Position numbers and translations under genes: made by a program
In this document: one piece after another, positions 10,249 to 20,940 of the stretch
How the letters are laid out: the number at the start of each line of letters is the position of its first letter
How positions within the stretch are numbered: position 1 is the first letter of the stretch
From: Apium graveolens
Lineage: Eukaryota; Streptophyta; Magnoliopsida; Apiales; Apiaceae
Length of the DNA: 64,000 bases
Direction of reading: 5' to 3'
Assembly (NCBI RefSeq): GCF_009905375.1
Contig: NC_133648.1
Location: 309,644,565 to 309,708,564, forward strand
The notes under the pieces: model-generated
Databases searched by the model: none
Seen by the model: the letters and a program-made list of their open reading frames with translations, nothing else
Told to the model about the DNA's origin: nothing

Positions 10249-11875
10249 AATATCCCGTGCTTGGAAAGGAACAACCAGTTCCACCTAAGCATTTAGATAC
10301 ATGGACTTTACTAAAAAAATATTCAAAGAATCAAAACTGTTAGCTCTTTTAAAAGTTCAAACAGTCTGAAGTCTGAACAATGTTAATAAAAATATAAAAT
10401 ATTTGAATATTAACTTTTGAAGTTAAGAAGCTGATTTAAGATCAAAAGGTGTTTGTTACATCATAAGTTTTGTTGACTTTAAGAGATATAAAATATCTTT
10501 TATGCCCTAAATATGAACACCAGAAAAATTATAGATTATAAATAATAGTTTTAAAGATTTTACTGTATATATCTATCTATACTATTTATGAAACATTGAA
10601 AATTTTGGAACTATACCTGTTTTTTGGTACAAGCTGATTTTACCGAATTATCGTTATATTTTGTTACCTATTTAATCTTATGTAATTGTTTTTTATTTAA
10701 CTCTTCGATTCATAGAGTTTGTAACCAATTTCGGAGAACAGACTGCAACTAGAATTCTAATGTTGATATAATGTATAGGGCATAATAATTTAGATAGATA
10801 AATAATTTCAAAGGCGCGTTCGAAGTTTCAAGCTGTATACAATTATCATGGCATCTCATTTGGGTCTTCTGATTTTAATTTTTCATAAATTATATCTTTT
10901 TTCCATTATTTTATTTTTTTAGTCGGTTATTTTGAAATTTACGTCATAGGCCTATTTATTTAAAATACTATATAACCTGTTATATAATAGACGAAATATT
11001 CAGAATTTTGGTACGGTACTTATTTTTTGGTACACGCTAATTTTATCAGGATATCCTTATAAATATTTGTAAATTAGATTTATATTAATTTTTAAAGTCA
11101 ATTATTATCGTTGATCAAAACAAACATATGTCTTCTTACATTCAATAGCTTCATCAATTAGATATAATATTAAAATTCATACCATTATTTTGGTAGCATT
11201 GGTCGGGCAACATTAAATACTAAAAAATAATAATTATATAAGAAACCAAAAAGGGCTTCCCAACATATTTGGGGAGTTTAGGAGTACATGAATGAAGAGC
11301 GAACAGAAATCTCACCTCTTGGGTAAGATGTTGGCTTAAAATTTGTGCGTATCAATTTTATTTAAAACAAATAATATTATCCTTATTTAATTATTTTTTA
11401 TCTATTTTTATAGTTTATGTTATCTATATATCTATCTTCTATACTATTATATTAAAAAATTTGTTGATAGTCGTCTAACCATCTTGTCATCCTCTAAAAT
11501 TTTAATTATATTTAACATTAATTATTCTTATTAATATACTAATATCCACAATATAATTATACAAGTTAACTAAACCAGATGCACCATTGATAATTTAATT
11601 TGAGTTCAATTATTTTAAAGTGTTTATATAGCTTAGATTGTGAATTTGGTAGGTGGGTCAAGTTTATACATGTTCGTGAACTACAGTTGACATAATACAA
11701 AAATGTGCAGTCATTTAAGTTTGATATTGAACATGATAAGCATTATATATTATTAAACCAAATTCAATTAACCATATTAGCGCCTTACTTAACTTAACTA
11801 TAATTAACTCTTACCTCTCGGAGATCGATTATTTTGCTAATAAATCGTATTACGAGAATTGTCATTATAATATAT
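10249..11875. other. AT-rich stretch without recognisable gene
   Basis: I find no coding similarity here. Two diverged direct copies of a roughly 80 bp segment (around TTTTTTGGTACAAGCTGATT at 10619 and TTTTTTGGTACACGCTAATT at 11025) suggest an old tandem or transposon remnant. The segment begins TGTAATATCCCGTGC, which resembles the end of a Gypsy LTR, but no partner end was found. Confidence 0.4.
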
Positions 11876-12308
11876 AAACACTACACCATATATGACCTCT
11901 ACCAACACCAAAAAAATTGCAAAAATGACTAGAAAATGTTATCTAAGGCAAAAAATTGAGTTATGATTACACTTTTTGAAATTTTGGTGGTGTTGTATTT
12001 GATCGTGCTACAATAAAGGTCTAAGGTAATACTTTATTAACTTTTGACAACAGAGGTAAAAATGTAACAATAAACACCATATGGTTACACATTCAGTATC
12101 TATGATAACACTAAGCAAGTGTAACCACAGTTATTTTAAAATACCCCGAGACCTTTAGTAACACCAAAAAAATATTGTATTAAACTCTTTTGCAACATCA
12201 TTTTTTCTAGTGTAACACAATATTGTAAAACAATTAAATTCTTTTGGTAACATGTTTATAACTTATTGTAACAGTTTCATTATAAACACTCTGGTATATA
12301 CTATCACA

Positions 12309-13828
12309 ACAACAAAAATTACTGAAATCCACCACAAAATATCTGTGGAATTTAGCTATAATTGACCATATTTGGTGGATTTTAGTATAAAATCGACTAA
12401 AGCATGTTGGTGGCTTTTAAGAGGGTGGATTTTAAGTTTTCCGGTGGAATTTATATAAAATCGACTCAATCTTTGGTCGCTTTATAAAATTTAAAATTTT
12501 TTGAAAATTTGAATCTCCCGCCCCTGAATAAATTACATCACAATCGGTCGATTTTAACATAAAATGTTTCAAAAAACAAGAGAGAACCACCCCCACCCAT
12601 CAACCGTGCAACCGCCGGCCACCACCGGGAAAAAATTCCGGCAACCCCATCTCTCACCATTTCACCCTCCATTTTGCTTCTCCCCACCTTTCTCTTTCCC
12701 TAAATGTCTCTCTCTCTCTTTACCTTTCTTTCTCCCCCCTCCGCTGCTACAAATGACACCAACTCATCAAAAACTTTAATCGGAATCTCATTCGATAGCT
12801 TCTCAATCTCCTTCTTATCCGCATTCTTAAATGTATCATTCTTCAACACCCCTTGAATTAATCGAATCTCAACTTTGTAACTTCAAATCAATCGGTGCTA
12901 AGTCCTTTCCTGACTCTTATGTCCTTCACTCTAAGTTTGTTCGTCTTCAAGGCCCTAAAGTCCTTTAGACACCCCCTTTTCTCTGTCTATATAATGATTT
13001 CTACAGTCACACTCATTCTGTACTGGCAATATATACTGGATTAAATATTATTTGGTGTCTTATACATGGTTGTATTAGTAGTTAATATTTGTATTAGTAG
13101 TTAATATCTGCATTTTAGAAAGGATTTTTGTATGTGTACAATGTAGGTACTCGAGATTTGAACTCTTAAAAACACTCAACTTACAATAATACAGTGTGAG
13201 CCAAAATATTTTATCCAATCCAGCTCCCCTCATAGCCCTTGCTAAAAAAAAATTGGCACTTCTGCACCACCTCCCAAATTCGTCATAACCACAAATCACC
13301 CAAAAAAAAAATTATTCTCTCACAGACAATTCGTCAAACATGTAGCATACAAACTCTCCTTCCACCAATCCACCAACAACCCTTTAATCTGCTTGCACAA
13401 AAACACAATACCCACAATCAGAAACCTTAAAATCAAATGTATATATGAATATAAATACTTACAGGAATATTATATGTATGTGTAATGGTAAATATAGATA
13501 AATTAAATTATTTTAAACTTATTATTAAGATAAAAATCACCGAATTCAGCTGTTTTTGTGGTTTCAAATATTTGTAATTTTTGGAGGGAAATTTCCCGTC
13601 TATTATTACTGAATTTAAGATAAAAGCACAACTAAGATTAAATTCCACCGATTGAAAATGACCGACTATAAATTCCACCGAATAAAAGTGACCCAACTTA
13701 AAATCCACCACACGTGGTGGATTTTATTCATTGGTAGGTGAAAATTCTAGTTGACTATAAATTCCACCGAAATCGGTGGCATTTAATGTCGGTGGCTTTT
13801 AGTTGGTGGAATTTAGTTATTTTGTTGT
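12309..13828. mobile_element. Nested element with TCCACC subterminal repeats
   Basis: The ends form an inverted repeat: ACAACAAAAATTACTGAAAT on the left, and ACAACAAAATAACTAAATTC as the reverse complement of the right end. Inside each end, AAATCCACC and its complement GGTGGATTT/GGTGGAATTT recur four or more times, inverted relative to each other, as in CACTA-type subterminal regions. I could not fix a target duplication, so the superfamily is uncertain. A GC-richer, frame-biased stretch at 12564-12970 (SIGAKSFPDSYVLHSKFVRL) looks like captured host exon sequence that I do not recognise. Confidence 0.62.
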
Positions 13829-14419
13829 ATTGTATTACACTCTTGTATTTATGTAAAAATATAGCCTATTTTTTCCAACATTAAAATATCAATTACTTAC
13901 ACTTGTTAATTTTCAAAATGTAAAAAAATCTAAATTAACTTGCAACATTAAGACCTAGTATATATTAATTGAATTTGATAACTCTGTTAACAAAGTACAG
14001 TTCATCGAACAAATTCAAAGTTTCAACTTCCAAGTAAACCAAAATAACTAAACTTTCAAATTTCATCCAAGTACTAGTTCTAACTAAACCAAATAAAAAG
14101 TTCTAACTTCCAAATTTCATCCAATTACTGGTTCTAAAAATATTTCTTTTGGCATAATCTTCTGTAGAAAAAGAAAACAAATATATGATGTAAGATTATA
14201 TCCTCTAAATAAAATAATGGCTTCAATGGCAAAGATGTTTAATATAGAAGCAGCAGAACAAACCTTTATATGTATCCCTCTGCCAACCAAGTCAGCAAAA
14301 TTTTAAAAAACAGGTGTTGTAGTACGATAACTTCATGATTATGGTCTCCACAAACTTGTTAATCTTTTTGTTATTCCAACGTCAAACAGAATAAGTGGCA
14401 TTCTTTTCTCTCCTTTGTT

Positions 14420-14560
14420 CCTGGTAGCCCAAGTACTTTTTCATTACAAGTCCTGGGAATCTCCTCTACTGTGTCACTAGCTGTAAAGTCAGTAAATACA
14501 ACAGCTTTCTCTACGAGTGAATCCGCTGCAACCTTTGTTGCATTCTAGCATAAAGAAAGC
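14420..14560 (-). pseudogene. Exon-like coding trace inside the CACTA element
   Basis: One minus-strand frame is open and protein-like (KVAADSLVEKAVVFTDFTAS, then DTVEEIPRTCNEKVLGLPG). It has no start codon and lies in non-coding surroundings. It is probably a captured exon. I do not recognise the protein. Confidence 0.4.
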
Positions 14561-15040
14561 CCGTGATCATGTATATTAAAATCTTAGGCTTATGTATTGT
14601 CAAGGTTTGACCATAATTATTACCAGATATAAGGACTATGTCAAATGACAGAATTAAGTAAACATTTATATAAAACCTTGTCATTTCTAATCCTGGTAAA
14701 TCAAAACTTAAGGATTATGTAGGATTCCTGTAGATGATTATATTTGGTATATACGGTTAAAACTGATGTTTTACAAAACTAATGTGTCTAACTACATTAA
14801 CTACTAAAATTACTTGCTACAGGACCTCTAGATTTGTATGAACGTTAAATTTGATATTATAGAATTAACAAATCTAGGACAATAATGATCTGTAAAAAGC
14901 CAACGGTCATTTAAGGTGATATGTTGTCACTGGATGGAAATAATTCAGACAAGGAATTTATACATGTGCATTTAAGAGAGACACCAGTAGGGGTGTCAGT
15001 GATCCAAACATCAATTTCAAATTTAATAACATTTTAACCC

Positions 15041-15153
15041 ACTTTTACCACATGCTCTAGTAAAACTAATTTCCAAGTCTTCCTCGGATATTTCAACATC
15101 AAGTGATTCTTCTGGAAAAAGAGGCATGAGTTCAACAGCTGAAAAGCTTGTCT
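15041..15153 (-). pseudogene. Captured exon of a plastid-type peptide chain release factor 2
   Basis: The minus strand encodes SFSAVELMPLFPEESLDVEI followed by SEEDLEISFTRACGKSG. This matches the segment before the catalytic GGQ motif in plant organellar release factors of the PrfB group, where the family has EEDLEISFSRAGGKGGQ. The exon is flanked by splice-like signals: CACAG before it and G/GTTAAA after it, at the place where GGQ should continue in the next exon. Two glycines of the GGKGG string are replaced (ACGKSG). Only this exon is present, inside the CACTA element, so it is a captured fragment with no release-factor activity. Confidence 0.75.
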
Positions 15154-16416
15154 GTGTAGAATAAAAGTGATATTAGAATGAGATAAAAAATAATCATTTG
15201 AAATATCTGTTGCGTAACATGCAACTTAGCACCTACAAAGACCTAACCAACAACATAAATTTAGGTTGGGTACAACAGCCTCACATGTATAAATAGAAAA
15301 AGATTATATGTCAAACTAATATCGCATGATGTGGGTTTATCTTCCGAGTAATCATTACTTCTATGCATATACATAAATTCCAAAGAGAGGAGGAATAAAT
15401 AAAGAAAAAAAGAAATTGTAAATTCAGCAACTAATGCTTACGACAGCATGTTATAGTTTAGAATTAACATACTTCTTTGAACATGCTAACACAAATAAAT
15501 TGCATTAGAGAGAACCACTTATTTCGATTCAACCATCGACTCAACCAACAAATAACTAATCTATTAAGTTAATTCTTTGTGTAGTACTGTTAAAAAAATC
15601 AATTACATTTTTTCATGTACTAATTAATTTACTTACTTGGCAGAAAAAATAATTATAATGAGTAACTCAGTCTACATTGCACCAATGCCTCTTAAATTAA
15701 TAGCCTCCGGTAGCCTATAATTTATCGAAATTAAAATACACTACCGAGAAAATGTTTTGGTTTCTTGTAAGGAGATTGATATACATATAAATAACAGAAT
15801 AAAATACGACCATACCCGATTAAATGTTGAATCGAACAATAGAAAACCTTAAATTTGAGAACAAAACGATTGCTTCAACGCTAATTACAAGATCCAATTG
15901 CTGAATCCATTTCAGAAGAAAGCCCCAATTGCTATAGAACCTAACTACTAAAACCCTAATTACAATCTCCAAGCTCTAACCACGACCGACAGAGAAGAAA
16001 GCTCAATATCTTCAAGCTAATTTATAACTCTAATTCCCTAATTCAGAACCTAATTTCTACAAACCCATTAACCCCGACTGCGAAGCTGATTTTCACGTTT
16101 GAGAGTGTTTTTAATTTTATAAATAAATGAAAGAAGCATGTCAAAATTTAATTTTTGGGCCGCCTAAAATTTGGTCAAAATTTGGTCCACCAATACAATC
16201 CTCCTAAATATTTAGTTCTATAGTAACAGTAATTTTAACATCAATACTGACACTATATTTTGTGTTACGATAGAAATTTTATAAGGTTAACATCGACTAT
16301 CCTCTACTATAACACAAAATAAAAGTGTCAACTCAGATAAAATTTTAGTGATTTAAGGCAACATTTTTGCTTGTAACACCAAAAAAGTGTTGGTAAAGGC
16401 CATATATGGTATAGTG

Positions 16417-17134
16417 AAAACACTTTAGCCTATACCATTATGAGTTAATTACTAACATGCATGCTCTCTCCTGCTTGGACTTTCTTATCACCAACTTCCT
16501 TATTCACGTTTACTACTGTAGTTGTTTCTTATGGTGGTGGAGTACAATTACTGGAAGGGCGTACTCTTTTTTCAGAAGTAGTAGACATGAGAACTATTGA
16601 CATGATTAATAGAATGATTGTGTGTTTCTTCATATCGAATATATATAAATGCCTTTTTTCACGTTAAAAGTGAAAAAGAAATAGTCTCACAACTTTCTAA
16701 TTCTCTGTGCAACACTGGCCTTACTTGAGGAAAAAATAACGGGGATCATTATGTATATTTAAGCCACTCACGGGTTGTTCTTGATTGTCTGAAGAGCAGA
16801 AGAGAGTGGGCCCTCCTTGTTGATCATGGTCCCAAAGCGTATACCATCAAAATTATTAGCAATTATTTCTAGTTTTGCTTAAAATAATTTTGAATTATTG
16901 CACTACTCAAATACTGGAAGGTTGCGACACGAACGCATGTTAGTTAGGTTAATACTGCTCGATTTCTGGTTCTAGTAGCAAGGAGGAGGGTTTGTCCAGT
17001 GGGGGATGGGACAATACAATGGGATGATAGGACAAGTTCAAATGATGGTCCATTAGGAGTCTGTGCTTTTAACTAGTAGATAGCATGCTAGAACGATTTA
17101 TTGGGTTCTATTATTTATTTTGTGTAAACTAGTA
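16417..17134. other. Unassigned sequence between CACTA and foldback elements
   Basis: A plus-strand open stretch of 68 codons at 16461 has no recognisable features. On the minus strand, 16859-16758 reads EIIANNFDGIRFGTMINKEG and then PLSSALQTIKNNP, followed by a GTGAGT donor-like sequence. It looks like one exon of an unidentified gene. Nothing else is supported. Confidence 0.35.
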
Positions 17135-17536
17135 GATGCATAAACTTAGAAAGTGATGTAGTTTTTTTGTTATCTTTTTTCCGGAAAACACCAATGTCGT
17201 TAGAGTTTCACGAAGTGCAGACTTTTTTTAGAACTTTGTAAGTGTCTTGTGTCAAACTGTAGTTTGCATCAAGAGTTTATGAATAGTTTAAAAGAATTTT
17301 AAACTCTAATTTTTATATTTCATAAAGAGTTTATGAATCCAACTCTAAAATTCTTTTAAACTATTCATAAAATCTCGATGCAAACTACTATTTGACACAA
17401 GACACTTACCAAGTTTTAAAAGAAGTCTTCACTTTGTGAAATTATAACCACATTGGAGTTTTCATAAATTATAACCACATTGGAGTTTTCCGGCAAGATG
17501 ATAATAAAAAACTGTAACACTTACTAAATTTATGCA
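17135..17536. repeat. Foldback (MITE-like) element with ~190 bp arms
   Basis: The left arm (17135-17320) and right arm (17335-17536) are inverted copies over almost their whole length, beginning TGCATAAACTTAG and ending in its near complement AATTTATGCA. Only a short loop separates them. The right arm carries a 25 bp direct duplication (ATAACCACATTGGAGTTTTC, twice) that is single in the left arm. A transcript would fold into a long hairpin. Confidence 0.75.
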
Positions 17537-17648
17537 TTAGCCAGTGTACATAAAAGACTAGACAAAGGTAAATGGTAAACTGTAGAAATAATAAACCAGA
17601 AAAGCCTGATATTAAGCTATATTGAATCAGTTAAGAAACCATTCTACC

Positions 17649-18306
17649 TTTATGTCAACAACTTTAATTTGATGCTTGGGGACTCCATACTTTAAACACT
17701 GTAATAGAGCAGCTATATCCAGTCCATGACTCCCAACATAATACATATTGTCTAATCTTACAAAGTCATATACCTGAAATACTAAATTGTAAGCAAATCT
17801 AATTTACTTTACAGCAAGAGTACTATGGTTGACATTTGAAACATAATGTTGGTACCTTATGTTGAGACCTTCCACTTATGATTGCAATAGGAAAACAAGT
17901 AGCTACTTGGCGGATTGCAACTCTTATCTGAAATAATAAATTTATTAGAGGAAATCCAAATAACTTATCATGTTTTTTTGTTGAAAAAGACTAGTTTGTA
18001 CCTTGTTAGTCATATAAGCTTCTTCAGGATTTGGTACAATGTTTGAAAGGGTTTGGTCATAATCCAAAAGGACTACAATTTCCATCCTTTCGGCCAAGCT
18101 CATCATATGTTCAAATTTATCCAATACAGAAGGGTGCTTCACCTGAGTAACATACGACCAATTAATATGGTAATGATGTATGAACAATTAGAGACTTTAC
18201 CTGCCATTAGTTATATTTAGGCAGACCAACATTTCCATTTTCAGTCAGTACTGAATGTTGCAGCAATCCCATCCCTAAATCAATACTTTTGGATGGTACT
18301 TGTATC
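17649..18306 (-). pseudogene. Trehalose-6-phosphate phosphatase gene fragment (TPP)
   Basis: TPP removes phosphate from trehalose 6-phosphate in the cytosol, a sugar-signalling step. Three exons are recognisable on the minus strand: 18143-18001 (KHPSVLDKFEHMMSLAERME, then VVLLDYDQTLSNIV), 17929-17859 (IRQVATCFPIAIISGRSQH) and 17773-17649 (YDFVRLDNMYYVGSHGLDIA). Each junction has AG acceptor and GT donor signals. A further upstream exon at about 18306-18206 is likely but contains a stop codon. The catalytic motif DxDGT is DYDQT here, so the glycine is lost. The first aspartate and the ISGR and GSHG motifs remain. The last exons, with the second catalytic motif, are missing: a foldback element lies downstream. 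Retained introns rule out a retrocopy. Confidence 0.82.
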
Positions 18307-18574
18307 TGTATATATAAAAATATAAATTTGTGGTTATGATTTAAGTCTACATTACGGGCAGAGTAAGACCCTGTTAATTAAGTTAAACTAATATATCAGA
18401 GAGATTCCTAAAGTTGGAAGTAGTACTTCATCTCAAAGAATAATGCAATCCAATCAGGATAACAAATCGATTACTTTGAGGAAAATTAGTATATTCTATA
18501 ATGATTTAGGAGTTCAGGTAGATGGAATAATGAACAAGACAAATGGACTTATATAGGAACCAAAAAACAATAAA

Positions 18575-19500
18575 TTAACCAAAATCATAATTAGAGTCAA
18601 CTAATAGTAAGATAAACAAGACTACCCATAATAGTACGATATAAAGTAGGATCCGCCAAAGGAAGACCATCAGATACAAATATCGAACATTCATCTCAAG
18701 AGTAGTATCCACAATCTTATTATTAGTAAGACGATCATCATCAAATAAATCAAATATATATTTAAACTGTGATAAAAGATAACCCTGTGATGAAGTAGCA
18801 ACCTCGATCCCCAAAAAATAACGAAGCAAACCTAAGTCTTTCATAGTGAACCAACGAGCCAACTCCTCTTTTAATGACTCAATACCAGCACAATCATCAC
18901 CAGTAATAATCATATCATCAACATACAAAGCCAAGAGAATACAGCCTGCACTGGGACACCGAATAAATAAAGCAGAATCATGATGACTAGAATGAAAACC
19001 AAGTGAAATAAGTACCGTGGAAAATTTTTCAAACCAACAACGAGATGCATGTCATAGACCATATAGTGACCATACAAGAAAGCATTTCTAACATCTAACT
19101 GAAATATGTTCCATTTAGAAACTGAAGCAACTGCAACTAGAGCACGACCCGTCGTCATCTTTAAAACAAGTGTAAAGGTCTCCTCATAATCCAACAAGCC
19201 GAGCCTTATAGCGCTCAACAGAACCATCAGATTTGGTCTAAATTTTATAGACCCAACGACAACCAATAGCATGTTTCCCTGGTGGTAAGGGAACCATGTC
19301 CCACGTATGTGTCTGATGTAAAGCAGTAAGTTCTTCATTTGCCTCATTTATTACATCTGTTATGAGAAGTAGGAATCATGTTAATCACATAGGTTGCAAA
19401 AGGACTGCTTCCCCCCAAAACACACTAGGAACCTGAGTGAACAACAAGAAGGAGCGAGATATTTCTACAATATGATGATGTTTTCTTTTAGCAACTCCAT
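18575..19500 (-). pseudogene. Copia reverse transcriptase fragment
   Basis: The two recognisable parts are 19347-18910 (WNIFQLDVRNAFLYG, the first palm motif with its aspartate) and 18934-18575 (ALYVDDMIITGDD, the YVDD active site, then LGLLRYFLGIEVA). A frame change separates them. The region right of 19350 to about 19560 corresponds to the integrase/RT linker and is unreadable in one frame. The conserved tail (RTIMGSLVYLT near 18620) runs into stops. Confidence 0.83.
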
Positions 19501-19559
19501 TTTACTGAGGCGTGCCTATACACGAGGTTTGACGTATAGTACCATCAGAAGCAAGTAAC

Positions 19560-19809
19560 TGGCAAAATTCATTAGAAGTGTATTTACCCCCAAATCACAA
19601 TGAAAACATTTAATAACAGTAGAATGTGATGTACAAGAGCACGAAATTCCTTATATATATCAAGAAAATCAGACCTATGTTTTATCATACAAACCCATAT
19701 AAAATGAGTATAATCATCAATAAAGGACACATAATATCTAGATCCCCCCCTTTGTAGGTACAGGTGAAGGTCCCCGCATATCAGAATGAATATTATCAAA
19801 AGGTGCAAC
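19560..19809 (-). pseudogene. Copia integrase core, left of the solo LTR
   Basis: The minus strand reads RGGSRYYVSFIDDYTHFIWV followed by MIKHRSDFLDIYKEFRALV. This contains the first catalytic aspartate of the DDE integrase core, in the usual FIDDYTHF context. The upstream half of the domain lies beyond the inserted LTR at 24141. Downstream there are only scattered remains of the second aspartate region. Confidence 0.78.
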
Positions 19810-20266
19810 TGTAACGCCCCCAAATCCGGGGTCAGGGGATTTGGTCGTCACGATGAAACCTCAATCCAAAATAACCTGTTAAATCAAATAATAAATGCCA
19901 GCGGAAGATATTTATCATAAATGACCCCAAACTAATCCAAGATCTTTTAAGGTTACAGTTCTAGAAACAAGATATCCAAATTCCACAAATAAATTTTTCT
20001 CACTTTCTTTTAAAACTCTTTTCAATAAATTCCAACTCACAGTTAAACCCACTAGTATAACTTCGAAATGAAGTATACTAGGCCCAAATAAAATATACAA
20101 CTATAATATAATCTAATATAAATAACTTTACACAATAAAACTTACACTAGTCCGCAAACCCTGGACCAACCACCTTTCAAGAGCTTCTTCTTTGCTTCCT
20201 CGAATTTCGCAGCTAAGTAGCGCAAGCTAATCCTCACTGGAGGTTAAATTTAAAAACAGGCAAGTA

Positions 20267-20285
20267 TGAGCGAAAGAAATGCTCA
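20267..20285 (-). other. TGAGC/GCTCA stem-loop in the solo LTR
   Basis: TGAGC and GCTCA are separated by nine bases and followed by GCAAG. The same stem with a different loop occurs in the Gypsy LTR at 63135-63150 and in the sister LTRs near 50674 and 55097. Confidence 0.6.
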
Positions 20286-20906
20286 GCAAGATCATTATGA
20301 CATATATAGGGTCATTTTGATATAAAACCGACATCTGCATCAAAGCAGAACATTTAAAATCATAATTGCCGAATCATAAAATGTTAGTTGAGGAACCCCA
20401 TAATTGATTCCTTAATTGTATTCAAAACCATTTTGATATTCTTGAGCGACATGCTTCAGCAATACTTTGAATCTTGACGAGAATAAAACTCGTAAAACAG
20501 TGTTTACGGAAATATCGTAAACAATAATAACATGAAACAATGATTATGGATTGAATCATAACTTTATTCAAAACCGAACTCTTGAAATTAATACTTATTT
20601 TGCTGTCATATCAAATTAGATATAAATACGAACTTTGATGCTCACAATATTCCATACTGAAGTCAACATCAATCATCTATACTAATATCACCTTTGATAT
20701 TTAACAACAACGTAAGTATCAGCAAAAAAAAAAAAATAAGAAACTGAATCAAAACCACAATTCACTTTAATCCAAAACAGAATCAGTATTTTTAATCCAA
20801 AACAGAATCAGTACTTTTAATCCAAAACAGAATCAGTTGATAAATCATTTATTCTATGAATATCAAAACAATATCATAATTTAGATTGGAATCCTCGAAC
20901 GACGGT

Positions 20907-20940
20907 GTGTTGCCACCGGTGATCAGCCGCGGAGCAACAC
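20907..20940 (-). other. Conserved stem-loop, solo-LTR version
   Basis: GTGTTGC pairs with GCAACAC around a 20-base loop containing CCGGTGATCAGCCGCG. A loop of the same length and almost the same sequence is held by a different stem in the Gypsy LTRs. A competing pairing, ACCGGTG with CACCGGT, is possible. Confidence 0.7.

Larger units (their letters stand above)
11879..16416. mobile_element. Non-autonomous CACTA element, 4.5 kb, with gene capture
   Basis: The left end reads CACTACACCATATATGACCT and the reverse complement of the right end CACTATACCATATATGGCCT. About 27 of the first 30 terminal bases match. The 3-base target duplication AAA flanks both ends (11876-11878 and 16417-16419), as expected for CACTA. 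Near both ends the strings TGTAACAC, GGTAACA and their complements recur as subterminal repeats. There is no transposase inside. The interior holds a nested element (12309-13828) and pieces that look like captured exons (14420-14560, 15041-15153). It would depend on a transposase supplied elsewhere. Confidence 0.88.

Noticed and set aside
10249..10270. TGTAATATCCCGTGC as the start of another long LTR
   Set aside because: It resembles the end of the large-LTR family only over about 11 bases, and no matching second end or target duplication was found.
16975..17070. Possible LINE reverse transcriptase tail (VGDGTIQWDD)
   Set aside because: The resemblance covers about ten residues and no other LINE domain or poly(A) end is nearby.
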